33,018 nucleotides of DNA from DASZZV01 sp035544835 (GCA_035544835.1 DASZZV010000149.1:1-33018); one strand, 5' to 3'; positions 8,588 through 17,543 are shown, counted from the stretch's first letter. Notes: generated by a model from the letters alone, not told the origin. Made by a program: numbers and translations.

Positions 8588-10168
8588 TTGGCATTGTCGT
8601 CACCTAAGAGTCTCAAACCGGCGCGATGGGCGCTCCTCGCGCTGATGTTCTGCTGCTCGCTGCCGATTGCCCGAAGCGGCTCAGCGGGCCTCACGCCGCT
8701 CATCGCCACGATCGTGCTGCTGGCTGCGGCAATTCCGATCATTCCCAGCGAGGAGCTGTTCGCAACCGCTTCCCTCGCTCTTCCCCTCGAGGCTTTCCTC
8801 AGCCTCGCGCTCACCAACGAAGCGACGTCCCGATGGGCTGCCGGAACGGTGTACGCGTTGAGCGTGTGCGTGGTCGTGTTCGCGGGGACGAGAGACGGAC
8901 GCTGGTCGAAAGGGGACGCGATCCTACTCCTCGCCGCTGTCGCGGCGCCCCTCCGACTTCTTCCTCTTGATGGCCTACGGAGTCTTCCCGAAGTGTCCAT
9001 TCTCATCGGCGCCACCCTTCTCATCGCGCTGCTCCCTTCGAAGACGGTGACGCTGGAACAGCTCCTTCTCGCATTTATCGTCGCAACGGTGACTCCCGAC
9101 TTTCCGCTTCGGGCCTCACTGTTTCCGGCAGCGCTGGCCACCTTCGCCTGGCTCCTCGTTGCGCCGTCACCCTTCACCTTCGCCGCGGCGGTACTCGTCG
9201 CTCTTTTGGCGGGTAAGTGGAGCCTGCCACTTCTGGCCGTCACCTGTCTGGCCTCCTCTTTGAGGAACCGAGGGGCCGACGCTGGCGGGTCGCGCGCGCT
9301 TCTTGCCCCCTTCGCCTTCGGTGCGGCCAGCCTCGCCCGTGTCTTTGCGATCTTCCCTGATTTCGTTTCAGGCCTTCAGTCACCGGCGTCCTGGCTCCTC
9401 GCTTTTGTGTCGATGGTGGCGGTTCTAGTCTTCCGTCCCCACCTCTCCCTTCTCTATTTCATCGCCTGCGCTTTCATGATCGTCACGATCGGTAAGGGAG
9501 AAAAAGTGCGTGTTCCGGTCAGCCTCATGGCCATTAGCTTCGTATGCCTCTCCCTCACTTCGTGGAATGGTGTTACGCGCGCAACTCTCGCCTTGGCGAT
9601 CCCGTCTCGCACATTGCTGTGCGTTGCGATTCTCGCCACGATCGCCGTGGCCGACGCGTTTCCCCGGCTGCGACTCATCGCCGCCGGCGCGGTACTCATG
9701 GTCGGCTGCAGCGCGTTCGGCGCCTTCAGCCGAGGCCAGAGTGAAGCGCTCACGGAAGCGTTTGGTCTTGCTCCTGGAGAGTCGCGGAGCTTCGTATTAC
9801 CCCATCCGGTAGCGGCGATATCTCTAATCGGGTCGGGCGCCCACATGGCCGACGTTCCCAGCGGAACTCCGTTGGCGGAGGTCGAGATCATCGACTCCCA
9901 ACACTCCGTCTACCGGCGTCAGCTCACAGCGGGAGAGCTGAGCGACTGGGGTTTCCTTAGACACGATCAGATCTTTCAATCGCGCAACGCCATTCCGGCA
10001 GAGCCCTCCGGCATCGTCACTGGTGAAGCGGGAGAAGCGTGGCTGTCCGGTGACGGAGGCTTGCGACTTCGGGCGGCGAAACCGATTGTCGGATTCACCA
10101 TTATCGCCAACCCGAAGCTGAGTCCGCGCGCCCGGATCAATTTCCGCGGCGCCGAGGAGCTCCGTTGA
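8588..10168 (+). CDS. Multi-spanning membrane protein with C-terminal soluble domain
   Basis: I do not recognise the family. From the TTG at 8588 the product has 526 residues. Roughly twelve hydrophobic segments run to about residue 390, followed by a hydrophilic, beta-rich tail of about 130 residues. The open frame extends upstream to 8387, but that part reads through a palindromic repeat and is rich in Arg and Cys, so I reject it; the exact start is uncertain (ATG 8645 is another option). It opens the plus-strand glycan cluster and overlaps the next membrane gene by four bases (TTGA). A role in polymerising, exporting or attaching a glycan is a guess from position alone. Confidence 0.7.
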   Translation: MALSSPKSLKPARWALLALMFCCSLPIARSGSAGLTPLIATIVLLAAAIPIIPSEELFATASLALPLEAFLSLALTNEATSRWAAGTVYALSVCVVVFAGTRDGRWSKGDAILLLAAVAAPLRLLPLDGLRSLPEVSILIGATLLIALLPSKTVTLEQLLLAFIVATVTPDFPLRASLFPAALATFAWLLVAPSPFTFAAAVLVALLAGKWSLPLLAVTCLASSLRNRGADAGGSRALLAPFAFGAASLARVFAIFPDFVSGLQSPASWLLAFVSMVAVLVFRPHLSLLYFIACAFMIVTIGKGEKVRVPVSLMAISFVCLSLTSWNGVTRATLALAIPSRTLLCVAILATIAVADAFPRLRLIAAGAVLMVGCSAFGAFSRGQSEALTEAFGLAPGESRSFVLPHPVAAISLIGSGAHMADVPSGTPLAEVEIIDSQHSVYRRQLTAGELSDWGFLRHDQIFQSRNAIPAEPSGIVTGEAGEAWLSGDGGLRLRAAKPIVGFTIIANPKLSPRARINFRGAEELR

Positions 10169-12153
10169 GCGGCACCGCGCTCTCGTTCGCCGGAGCCGTC
10201 GCGCTCTTCTCTCTGTATCCCGCCACCCTTCTCCGAGATGAAACGCTGCGCCGCTACGTCGTGTTCGATCTCGCAGCGTCAGTCGCCTCACTTCTCTTTT
10301 TCTTCAACGCGGCGCATTTCGCGCTCCAGGATCCGGACTGGTGGCTGGCAATCTTCGTCGTCGCGAAAATGGCTCAGCTCTCCATCTTCCTGGGACGAAT
10401 CCCCGTCGACGACCGCGCTGTTTCTCCGCGACTCCTCGGTTTCTTCGCGACCCTTCTGTTTGTAATCCTGCTACCGCACATCCTGCAGAGTCCGATCGAT
10501 GGTGATGAGACCCACTACGTACTGCTGACCGACTCCCTCGTGCGCGACCACGATCTCGATCTCCGGAACCAGTACGCAGAAAGCACGCGACTGGTCGGAC
10601 GACCGATCGAGGGGCAGTCCGGCGATCCGATCGGCGCGAATGGTGAGCTTTACTCTCGTCACGAGCCGTTTCTATCGATCCTGCTCATCCCCGGATACGC
10701 CGCCCTGGGAACCGCCGGAGCCGCGGCGACCATCGCTATCTTCGGAGGCCTTCTCATCTTCTCGCTTCTCTCTCTGGTTTCTGAGGAGCTCCCGGATTTC
10801 AAGACAGCGGTCCTGCTCCCTTTCATCATCGGACCGCCAGTTCTTTTTTACGCCACGAGAATCTGGCCGGAGGTGCCAGCGGCGTTCTGCTTCTCGCAGG
10901 CGCTTCGTCACCGCCACCTTCGAAGTCCGGTCCGTTTCGGGATGTACCTCGTGCTCCTCTGCGCCTTGAAGTTGCGGTTCGCGTTGATCGCAATCCCACT
11001 TCTGTTCATCGTCGTCGCGCTCTCGTCACGTCGAGACTGGAAACGAATCGCGCTGGTGGGAGCCCTGCTTACAATTCCGTTCGCCGGCCTGCTGCTCTTC
11101 GACCGAGGCGTGTTCTCGGTGCGCCCGATCGACGCCGTGAGCGCAGCGAACTTCGCAAGCGCCTGGCGTGGCGCGGCCGGGCTGCTGTTCGACGCTCAGG
11201 CCGGACTGCTCTTTCAGGCGCCGCTGCTGTTCGCGGGACTGATCCTGGCCTGTTCGCGACGCACCTCGCAAGCGCTGTCGGTCGGCTCAGCATCGGCCGC
11301 TCTCTATCTGCTTTTCCTCATCCCTCGGTCGGAATGGCACGGCGGGTGGTCACCTCCGCTGCGCTACATCGTTGTCTTCATGCCTCTGTTCGCGATTGCG
11401 GCCGCCGCCGTGTTGCAGCGATTGCGGCTTGCCGGACTCACGCTCTTCGCCCTCCTTACAGGCGGCCTCGCCATCCATGGGATCGCCCAACCACCTCATC
11501 TGTTTCACATCACGAATGGTGAGAGTGAGTTGGGAGAAGTGCTCTCTACGCATTTATACGGTGACTTTTCGCGACTACTGCCGAGCTTGATCCGTCCCAA
11601 CGCCGCCGCAATGATCTGCTCGATCCTTGTGGTGCTTGTCGTGGCTGTGTTGATCGCGGCGCGCCGTCGCGGCATTTCCCCTCTCCCTCTGGGAGAGGGT
11701 GGCCGAAGGCCGGGTGAGGGCGTGATGGCACAATCCCGAAGTTTTTCCGTACCGGCACCGCTGTTGCCCGCCGCATTGAGCGTGCTGCTCGTCGGGATGT
11801 ATGCATGCGGGTCGCGTCCGGGACCGATCGTTCAACTGGAAGATGCCCACGTACAGCACAATGGTGGCCGCCTCTATCCCGAGCACTTCATCGTGGCCCG
11901 CTTCCGATTTCAAGGTGGCTGGACCCTTACTGGCGGCGATCAAGCGGCGTTCCATGCTCGATCGGGGAGGTCGCGCCTTTACTACTTCGCGGATACAGGA
12001 GCGGTGGTCGCAGTCGACGGCATTACCCTTCGTCTACCTGCAGCGCAGCATGACAAATGGAAGTCAGCCAGTGTGGTGTTGCCCGAGAAGACAGATCACC
12101 TTCTCCGCTGCGTGGAGGGAGAAGTGACCATCGATCGGATCGAGCATGAGTAA
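10165..12153 (+). CDS. Large membrane protein, possible GT-C type glycosyltransferase
   Basis: The product has 662 residues with about a dozen hydrophobic segments up to residue 500, one further hydrophobic segment and a soluble tail. After the third or fourth helix it has IDGDETHY (residues 111-118). This recalls the acidic first-loop motif of lipid-linked-sugar glycosyltransferases of the GT39/ArnT kind, so a GT-C activity using a polyprenyl-phosphate sugar at the outer face is plausible but unproven. The start is TTG at 10165, overlapping the previous stop (TTGA), with GAGGAG upstream. Residues about 504-520 (LPLGEGGRRPGEGV and neighbours) are encoded by a dispersed DNA repeat read in frame. 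The 3' end overlaps the next gene by 8 bases. Confidence 0.7.
   Translation: MSGTALSFAGAVALFSLYPATLLRDETLRRYVVFDLAASVASLLFFFNAAHFALQDPDWWLAIFVVAKMAQLSIFLGRIPVDDRAVSPRLLGFFATLLFVILLPHILQSPIDGDETHYVLLTDSLVRDHDLDLRNQYAESTRLVGRPIEGQSGDPIGANGELYSRHEPFLSILLIPGYAALGTAGAAATIAIFGGLLIFSLLSLVSEELPDFKTAVLLPFIIGPPVLFYATRIWPEVPAAFCFSQALRHRHLRSPVRFGMYLVLLCALKLRFALIAIPLLFIVVALSSRRDWKRIALVGALLTIPFAGLLLFDRGVFSVRPIDAVSAANFASAWRGAAGLLFDAQAGLLFQAPLLFAGLILACSRRTSQALSVGSASAALYLLFLIPRSEWHGGWSPPLRYIVVFMPLFAIAAAAVLQRLRLAGLTLFALLTGGLAIHGIAQPPHLFHITNGESELGEVLSTHLYGDFSRLLPSLIRPNAAAMICSILVVLVVAVLIAARRRGISPLPLGEGGRRPGEGVMAQSRSFSVPAPLLPAALSVLLVGMYACGSRPGPIVQLEDAHVQHNGGRLYPEHFIVARFRFQGGWTLTGGDQAAFHARSGRSRLYYFADTGAVVAVDGITLRLPAAQHDKWKSASVVLPEKTDHLLRCVEGEVTIDRIEHE
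11679..11720 (+). repeat. Palindromic repeat read in frame inside a coding sequence
   Basis: The DNA reads CCCTCTCCCTCTGGGAGAGG followed by GTGGCCGAAGGCCGGGTGAG. Both halves are inverted repeats (CCCTCTCCC/GGGAGAGGG and GGCC-GAA-GGCC). From general knowledge, this CTCTCCCTCTGGGAGAGG motif is widespread between genes in many proteobacterial and other genomes. Here it keeps the frame open and adds a Gly/Arg-rich linker between the last membrane segments of the host protein. Confidence 0.8.
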
Positions 12154-13012
12154 CGTCGATCTTGACGTCGACGTCATCGTGCTCGATCTCGACGGTGGCG
12201 ACCTTCTGCAGAAGTGTCTCAACTCAATCGAGGCGCAGACTCTCAAGCCGAGTCGCATCCTCGTCTGGGACAACGGATCACGCACTCCCGTAACTACGCG
12301 ATTGCCGCCGCTGCCTGGTTCGGTTGAGGTCCATCGCAGCGAGGCCAACCTCGGGTTCGCGGGAGGAGTCAACGCCGCCTTCGCGCTTGCGAGCGCCGAT
12401 TTCATCGCCCTCGTCAACAACGACGTGTTGCTTGATCCACGATGGCTGTCGGCTCTCCTCGAGCGAATGAAGGTTGATGACAAAGTCTGCGCAGTGCAGT
12501 CGCTGATCCTCGCTCCCGACGGAACGATCGACGGCGCGGGGATCGATGTCAGCAGTGGCACCTTCAGGCAGATTGCGCACGGCGCCTCGCCAACGGTCTC
12601 GTTTGAGTTGAAACCGTGGGGTGTGTCGGCAACCGCTACTCTCTATCGCCGATCGGCTCTGGTCGATGTCCTGACGGACGGTCAGCTTTTCGATCCGCGC
12701 TTCTTCGCCTATTACGAGGATGTCGAGCTCTGTGCCCGTCTAGGCGAGCGAGGCTGGCTCTTCGCTGTCGTACCCGAGCCGCTGGCAACGCACAAAGGCT
12801 CGGCCTCGTCGTCACATGTCGAGGCGGTCTACCTGCGAACGCGAAATCGTTACTGGGTTCATAGACTCCACGGTGCTGTCGGGAGTTACGGCGCCCTCCT
12901 CAGAGAGGACCTGCGCCTGCTCGTTCGAGACGTTGCCGGGCTCCAACCGGGCAATGCACTGTCGCGATGTCGAGGTCTCCTGGAAGGGCTGTTGACGAAC
13001 ATTGAGAATTGA
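12146..13012 (+). CDS. GT2 family glycosyltransferase
   Basis: Inverting GT-A glycosyltransferase of 288 residues, probably acting at the cytosolic face on a lipid-linked glycan. A nucleotide-binding N-terminus (VIVLDLDGGDLLQKCLNSI) leads to NLGFAGGVNAAF, the metal-binding NNDVLLDP (DxD-like) and the catalytic-base region YYEDVELCARL. A His in THKGS follows. This matches the rhamnosyltransferase-like GT2 group common in O-antigen clusters, but the sugar cannot be read from sequence. The ATG at 12146 overlaps the preceding stop codon by 8 bases. A palindromic cluster follows the stop. Confidence 0.9.
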   Translation: MSNVDLDVDVIVLDLDGGDLLQKCLNSIEAQTLKPSRILVWDNGSRTPVTTRLPPLPGSVEVHRSEANLGFAGGVNAAFALASADFIALVNNDVLLDPRWLSALLERMKVDDKVCAVQSLILAPDGTIDGAGIDVSSGTFRQIAHGASPTVSFELKPWGVSATATLYRRSALVDVLTDGQLFDPRFFAYYEDVELCARLGERGWLFAVVPEPLATHKGSASSSHVEAVYLRTRNRYWVHRLHGAVGSYGALLREDLRLLVRDVAGLQPGNALSRCRGLLEGLLTNIEN

Positions 13013-13023
13013 GGCAAGGGAAC

Positions 13024-13158
13024 CGGAGTGGCGACATCCTGTCGCCTGGCCCGGCGCCATCCCGTGGCGCCGTCCGGTGGCATCGACAACACTTCTCCCG
13101 ACACCGAACGGCGGCGCGGGACGCCGCCGAGCCAGGCGGCAGAGATGCCGCCACTCCG
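13024..13158. repeat. Cluster of four short hairpins inside a larger inverted repeat
   Basis: The outer arms CGGAGTGGCG (13024-13033) and CGCCACTCCG (13149-13158) are inverted. Inside are four small hairpins of one pattern: GGCGACATCCTGTCGCC-like, GGCGCCATCCCGTGGCGCC, GGCGGCGCGGGACGCCGCC and GGCGGCAGAGATGCCGCC. The cluster fills the only sizeable gap in the glycosyltransferase run. It looks like a REP-type intergenic element and could also slow or end transcription. Confidence 0.8.
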
Positions 13159-13199
13159 ATTTAGCATTCTGAATTTTCAATTGCTAAGCTGACAGCACG

Positions 13200-14318
13200 A
13201 TGACTTCTGTAGTCGTACATACGAATGACGTGGTCGGCCCGCGAATGGCAGGTCCGGGAATCCGTGCCTTTCATTTCGCAAGCGAGCTTTCGCAGTACTA
13301 CCCCACCACCCTCGTATGTGCTTCCGAGCCGGATCAGCCGCGGCTCGTGGCGAGATTCGAAATCTTCCAGCTTGGTTCCCGAGAAGCTTCAACGGCCCTG
13401 CGCTCGGCGTCGGTTGTGATCGGCCAGCCCAGCCGGGCCCTGCTATCCGCAGTGTCATCGCGATCGAAGACAATTTTTGATCTCTTCGATCCGCTCGTAC
13501 TCGAGCTGAGTGAGCTCTATCGCCACTCCATGACGTCGCGCAAGGCTCTGCATCTGAACCGGGAATGGTCGCGCTTGCGAAAATCACTGGTAACTGGCGA
13601 CGCTCTGATCGCCGCGACTTCCGATCAGCGAGCCCTCTACACCGGCATTTATCTCTCCGACGGCGGCAAAGATCCACGCTGGCAGGACCGATGGATACTT
13701 GTTCCGTTCGGCATCGAAGAAAGAAGTCCCGATGCCGATGGCCCTCCGATGCGAAACGATGGAAGACCGATCATCGCCTGGGGCGGCGGCGTATGGCCCT
13801 GGCTCGATCCTCTCACTGCGCAGAGGGCAGTGGAATCGCTGAACAGCAAAGGCGTGGATTGCCGGCTACTCTTCCTTGGGTCAGCCCGGCCAAACTCCAA
13901 GGTGCGAGGCGTCGAAGAGCAGCGGTTCTCCTCTGAATCCGTAGTCTGGAACACCGAGTGGACGCCCTACCGGGAGCGGGCGAGATGGCTTCGCGCATCG
14001 TCGGCGGCGATCATGCTTCATCGTAGAACCCTGGAGTCACGCTTTTCCATCCGGACCAGGCTCTTTGACGCGATCTGGTGTGGGCTCCCGGTAATCGCCA
14101 CGCGTGAGGGATTCGCAGCCGATCTCGTGGAAAGGGAAGGATTGGGCGTTGTCGTCGAGCCAGAGGACATCCGGGGAGTTGAGGAGGCGATTCGGAGAAT
14201 CCTTCAGGACGACGACTTCCGCACCTCGACCATCGAGAACCTCGACAGGGTGCGCGCGGAGTTCGTTTGGAGTAAGGTGACCCGCCCTCTCATCGAGAAA
14301 ATCGCCGAATGGCAATGA
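13200..14318 (+). CDS. GT4 family glycosyltransferase
   Basis: Retaining GT-B glycosyltransferase of 372 residues. The N-terminal half starts VVVHTNDVVGPRMAGPGIRAF, the acceptor-side glycine-rich loop seen in many GT4 proteins. The C-terminal half has the nucleotide-sugar fold: IIAWGGGVWPWLDP, a central strand region, then GLPVIATREGFAADLVE and VEPEDIRGVEEAI, where the usual Glu-x7-Glu motif is only partly kept. The start ATG at 13200 has no good ribosome site, so this gene may open a separate transcript after the hairpin cluster. It overlaps the next GT2 gene by a few bases. Confidence 0.87.
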   Translation: MTSVVVHTNDVVGPRMAGPGIRAFHFASELSQYYPTTLVCASEPDQPRLVARFEIFQLGSREASTALRSASVVIGQPSRALLSAVSSRSKTIFDLFDPLVLELSELYRHSMTSRKALHLNREWSRLRKSLVTGDALIAATSDQRALYTGIYLSDGGKDPRWQDRWILVPFGIEERSPDADGPPMRNDGRPIIAWGGGVWPWLDPLTAQRAVESLNSKGVDCRLLFLGSARPNSKVRGVEEQRFSSESVVWNTEWTPYRERARWLRASSAAIMLHRRTLESRFSIRTRLFDAIWCGLPVIATREGFAADLVEREGLGVVVEPEDIRGVEEAIRRILQDDDFRTSTIENLDRVRAEFVWSKVTRPLIEKIAEWQ

Positions 14319-15331
14319 GCTTGAGAAAAGAAGTTACCAACTCCCCCACTGGTTCCGTAGAACCTGATGCCGATCGGCCGGAAGTATCCGTCATTATGGT
14401 TTCGTGGCACTCGGCGGGACTTCTCGCGGAGTCTCTGAAGGCACTGAAGGCCTCCGCTGGCGATCACTCCTTCGAGGTGGTCATCCACCAGAACTCCAAC
14501 GACGAGGCTTTCCAGGTTGCGCGGGAGGCTCTCGCCGAGAGTTCGCTGGAAACCACGGGAACCGGTCGGAATCTCGGTTTTGCCGGAGGCGTGAACCGCG
14601 CTCTGGAGCGGGCGCACGGCGACCTCATCATGCTCCTCAATCCCGACTGCGTTCTCGGACCGGGCTCCCTGGCAACCCTCGTTCAGTATCTCGAAACCAA
14701 TCCCGCCGTGGCCGCAGCCGCCCCCTTGTTGATCGGGCCCGACGGCTCGCCGCAGCGTGAGTTTCAGCTTCGTCGCCTGCCGACTTTTCTTAGTCTGGCC
14801 GCTGACCTCCTGCTCGTCAGCCGGCTCTTCCCGTCGAACTGGATCAGCTCCCGCTCCGGTTATCGAAACCTGCAGCTCGACCTTCCCATCGCCGTCGAAC
14901 AGCCGGCGGCGGCAGCATTACTCATTCGTCATTCGGTCATGAATAAAGTCGGCTCCATGGATGAGCGCTTCTCGCCGGCGTGGTTCGAGGACGTCGACTA
15001 CTGCCGCCGCATCGCTGCACAAGGCGGTGTCATCCACCTCGTGCCGGCGGCGCGAGCCAACCATCGCGGCGGCGTAGCCCTCGAGCATCTCTCGTTCGAC
15101 GAGTTCGTGACCGTCTATTACCGCAACCTCTTTCAATACGCGTGGAAGTGGCTTCCCAGGGGCGAGGTGCACCTGCTGCGCTGGTTCGGAGTGTGGGGAA
15201 TGATCTTCCGCGCCGGTGCCGCACTGGCAGGCTTTTCCCGCGCGCGAAACAGGTTTATGGGCGCGCGCGCCTACCTCCGGGTTGCCGGCAAAGTGCTATT
15301 GCAATGGAACGATCCCTCTCGGTTCTCCTGA
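14309..15331 (+). CDS. GT2 family glycosyltransferase
   Basis: A 340-residue inverting glycosyltransferase. VSVIMVSWHSAGLL opens the nucleotide-binding fold, NLGFAGGVNRALERA and the metal site LLNPDCVLGPGSL follow, and WFEDVDYCRRIAAQGG carries the likely catalytic acidic pair. The tail has HRGG and a hydrophobic, partly amphipathic C-terminus (FGVWGMIFRAGAALAG) that may bind the membrane. Either ATG at 14309 or ATG at 14315 could be used; the latter gives an ATGA overlap with the previous stop. The next gene begins 28 bases before its end. Confidence 0.9.
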   Translation: MAMSLRKEVTNSPTGSVEPDADRPEVSVIMVSWHSAGLLAESLKALKASAGDHSFEVVIHQNSNDEAFQVAREALAESSLETTGTGRNLGFAGGVNRALERAHGDLIMLLNPDCVLGPGSLATLVQYLETNPAVAAAAPLLIGPDGSPQREFQLRRLPTFLSLAADLLLVSRLFPSNWISSRSGYRNLQLDLPIAVEQPAAAALLIRHSVMNKVGSMDERFSPAWFEDVDYCRRIAAQGGVIHLVPAARANHRGGVALEHLSFDEFVTVYYRNLFQYAWKWLPRGEVHLLRWFGVWGMIFRAGAALAGFSRARNRFMGARAYLRVAGKVLLQWNDPSRFS

Positions 15332-16269
15332 TCACCTTCAACAGCGCGCCTTACCTGCGGCGCTGTCTTGCCGGGATCGCCGGGCAAACCTCTCAACCAC
15401 TCGAAATCGTCGTGGTCGACAATGCCTCGGTTGACGATTCCGTCAGCGTGGTGCGGGAACTGGCGCCTGCAGCGAACATCATTCTCAACAGAGAGAACCG
15501 CGGCTTCGCCGCAGCCGCAAATCAGGCCATCGCTGAAAGCCACAATGAGATGGTGCTCCTCCTCAATCCGGATGTCTATCTGGAGCCTACCTTTCTGGAA
15601 CGGGCTCTCCCCGTCATGGAAGATCCGGCAGTCGGCGCGGTGACGGGAAAACTGCGCCGCGGTATGGGCTATGACATCCGACCGACGCTGCTCATCGACT
15701 CCAAAGGAATTCGGATGACCAGAAGCGGCCGTCATCTCGACATCGACTCGGAACGACCTGACTCGGGGAACGAAGAAGCCCGCGAAGTGTTCGGCGTCTC
15801 GGGTGCCGCGGCGCTGTACCGGCGTTCGATGCTGCAGGACGTCGCCATCGACGGAGGACCCTTCGACGAAGACTTCTTCGCCTTTCGCGAAGACGCTGAC
15901 CTGGCCTGGAGGGCCCGCCTGTTCGGCTGGAAAGCGATGTATGTTCCCTCTGCAGAGGCCTATCACGTTCGCCGCGTGACTCCGGCGGTGCGAAGCGAGT
16001 TGCCTCCTGAACTGAACATGCACTCCGTAAAGAATCGCTTTCTGCTTCGTCTGAAAAACGAAGGGCTGTATCTCGCATTGCGAAATGCTCCGTTCGAGCT
16101 AGCCCGCGATCTGCAGGTGCTCGTAGCGACCATGACCATCGAGCGCAGCTCACTTCCGGCCTGGGGCTGGCTGTGGCGCAATCGCCGTCGGATCGCCGCG
16201 AGACGTCACGCCATTCAAACGAGGCGTCGCGTTTCCGATCGAGAGCTGGCGCGGTGGTTCGGATCGTGA
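15304..16269 (+). CDS. GT2 family glycosyltransferase
   Basis: A 321-residue inverting glycosyltransferase. The start is ATG at 15304, giving the standard N-terminus MERSLSVLLITFNSAPYL; the frame is open much further upstream only because it overlaps the preceding gene. VVVDNASVDDS, NRGFAAAANQAI, the metal site LLNPDVYLEP and FREDADLAWRARLFGWK follow the family plan. It resembles its two GT2 neighbours but differs in the middle loop (DIRPTLLIDSKGIRMTRSGR). That loop is of the kind that sets acceptor choice, so the three GT2 enzymes probably make different linkages. Confidence 0.9.
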   Translation: MERSLSVLLITFNSAPYLRRCLAGIAGQTSQPLEIVVVDNASVDDSVSVVRELAPAANIILNRENRGFAAAANQAIAESHNEMVLLLNPDVYLEPTFLERALPVMEDPAVGAVTGKLRRGMGYDIRPTLLIDSKGIRMTRSGRHLDIDSERPDSGNEEAREVFGVSGAAALYRRSMLQDVAIDGGPFDEDFFAFREDADLAWRARLFGWKAMYVPSAEAYHVRRVTPAVRSELPPELNMHSVKNRFLLRLKNEGLYLALRNAPFELARDLQVLVATMTIERSSLPAWGWLWRNRRRIAARRHAIQTRRRVSDRELARWFGS

Positions 16270-16286
16270 GCAGCGACAGGCACTCG

Positions 16287-17381
16287 ATGAACATCGCCAT
16301 CCTCGGGACACGCGGCGTTCCTCCGCGCTACGGAGGCTTCGAGACTTTTGCCGCGGAGCTCGGAAGACGGCTGGCTGGACGTGACCATCGGGTAACGGTG
16401 TACTGCCGCAAAGCGCTCTACGAAGACGAGCCTCGCTTCTGGGAAGGCATCGAACGGGTCGAGCTTCCGGCGATTGCGCACAAGTACCTCGAGACGGTAA
16501 GCCACGCTTTACTCTCAGCGCTGCACGCGGCCCGGCACCGGTTCGACGTCGTTCTGGTCTGTAACGCCGCCAACGCCTTCGTCCTGCCGCTGCTCAATGC
16601 CGCACGTATCGCCACGGCCATCAATGTCGACGGCATCGAACGGCGGCGAAAGAAATGGAACGCCATCGGCCGGCTGACGTACATGATCGGTGAGACCATG
16701 TCGGTCGAATTCGCCGGCCGGATCATCGCTGACGCCGGCGTGATCGCCGACTATTACAAGGACACGCTCGGTGTTCGCCCACAGATCATCGCCTACGGTG
16801 CCGACTTCCCCGAGGAGCCCGACAGTGATGTCCTCAGCCGTCTGAATCTCGCGGCTCGGGGATACGTCCTTTACGTCTCTCGCTTCGAGCCGGAGAACAA
16901 TCCGCTGGCGGTGGTCCACGCCTTTGAGAGCGTGCGAACGATGCTGCCTCTGGTGATGGTCGGAGATGCGCCGTACGCCTCGGAGCTCATTCGGGAATTG
17001 AAGGCGACGCCCGATCGTCGTGTGCTATTTCCCGGCGCACTCTACGGCGCTGACTATCGGACGCTTCAGAGAAATGCGCTCGTCTACATTCAGGCCACCG
17101 AGGTCGGCGGCACCCATCCCGCGCTGATCGAGGCAATGGCTTCCGGTGGCGCCGTGCTCGCCAACGCATCGCCGGAGAATCGGGAAGTGGGGCGATCGGC
17201 CATCCGTTACTTCGACGTCGATTCGATCGAGTCGCTCCGAGGGGCGCTGCAGACAGCGCTCGACGATCCCGATCAGCTCGAAGGGCTTCGCTTGCGAGCA
17301 CACCGGCGCGCCGGCGACTTCAGTTGGGAAGCGGTGACGGATGCGTACGAGCGACTCTTTCGAGGAGTCGCAGGTCTGTGA
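16287..17381 (+). CDS. GT4 family glycosyltransferase, DUF1972/rhamnosyltransferase-like
   Basis: A 364-residue GT-B enzyme. The N-terminus MNIAILGTRGVPPRYGGFETFAAELG is the hallmark of the DUF1972 group of GT4 transferases, many of which are annotated as putative rhamnosyltransferases. YVLYVSRFEPENN, LVMVGDAPY and EVGGTHPALIEAMASGGAVLA make up the donor-binding half. ATG at 16287 matches relatives. A GTG at 16266 that overlaps the previous stop (GTGA) would add seven residues and is also possible. It is the last gene of the glycan run; a palindromic repeat follows. Confidence 0.9.
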   Translation: MNIAILGTRGVPPRYGGFETFAAELGRRLAGRDHRVTVYCRKALYEDEPRFWEGIERVELPAIAHKYLETVSHALLSALHAARHRFDVVLVCNAANAFVLPLLNAARIATAINVDGIERRRKKWNAIGRLTYMIGETMSVEFAGRIIADAGVIADYYKDTLGVRPQIIAYGADFPEEPDSDVLSRLNLAARGYVLYVSRFEPENNPLAVVHAFESVRTMLPLVMVGDAPYASELIRELKATPDRRVLFPGALYGADYRTLQRNALVYIQATEVGGTHPALIEAMASGGAVLANASPENREVGRSAIRYFDVDSIESLRGALQTALDDPDQLEGLRLRAHRRAGDFSWEAVTDAYERLFRGVAGL

Positions 17382-17435
17382 AATCACCATCCGCGGGCAG
17401 CAAGACGCCGTAACCGGCGGTGAGCGAGAGGGGAA

Positions 17436-17500
17436 GCGAAGGATCTACAGTAGTAGGATCTGAATTTTCAGATCGCTCGTATCTTGAACCCTTCGCTGCA
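17436..17500. repeat. Nested palindromic element, copy B
   Basis: GCGAAGGATCT (17436-17446) is followed by the inner inverted repeat GATCTGAATTTTCAGATC (17457-17474) and then CTTCGCTGC (17491-17499). Order and spacing follow copy A at 146-204. It sits in the gap between the last glycosyltransferase and the convergent toxin gene. Confidence 0.75.
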
Positions 17501-17543
17501 GCCGGGGGTTCAAAGGGACGCACACCCGTCGCGGACACCTCTA

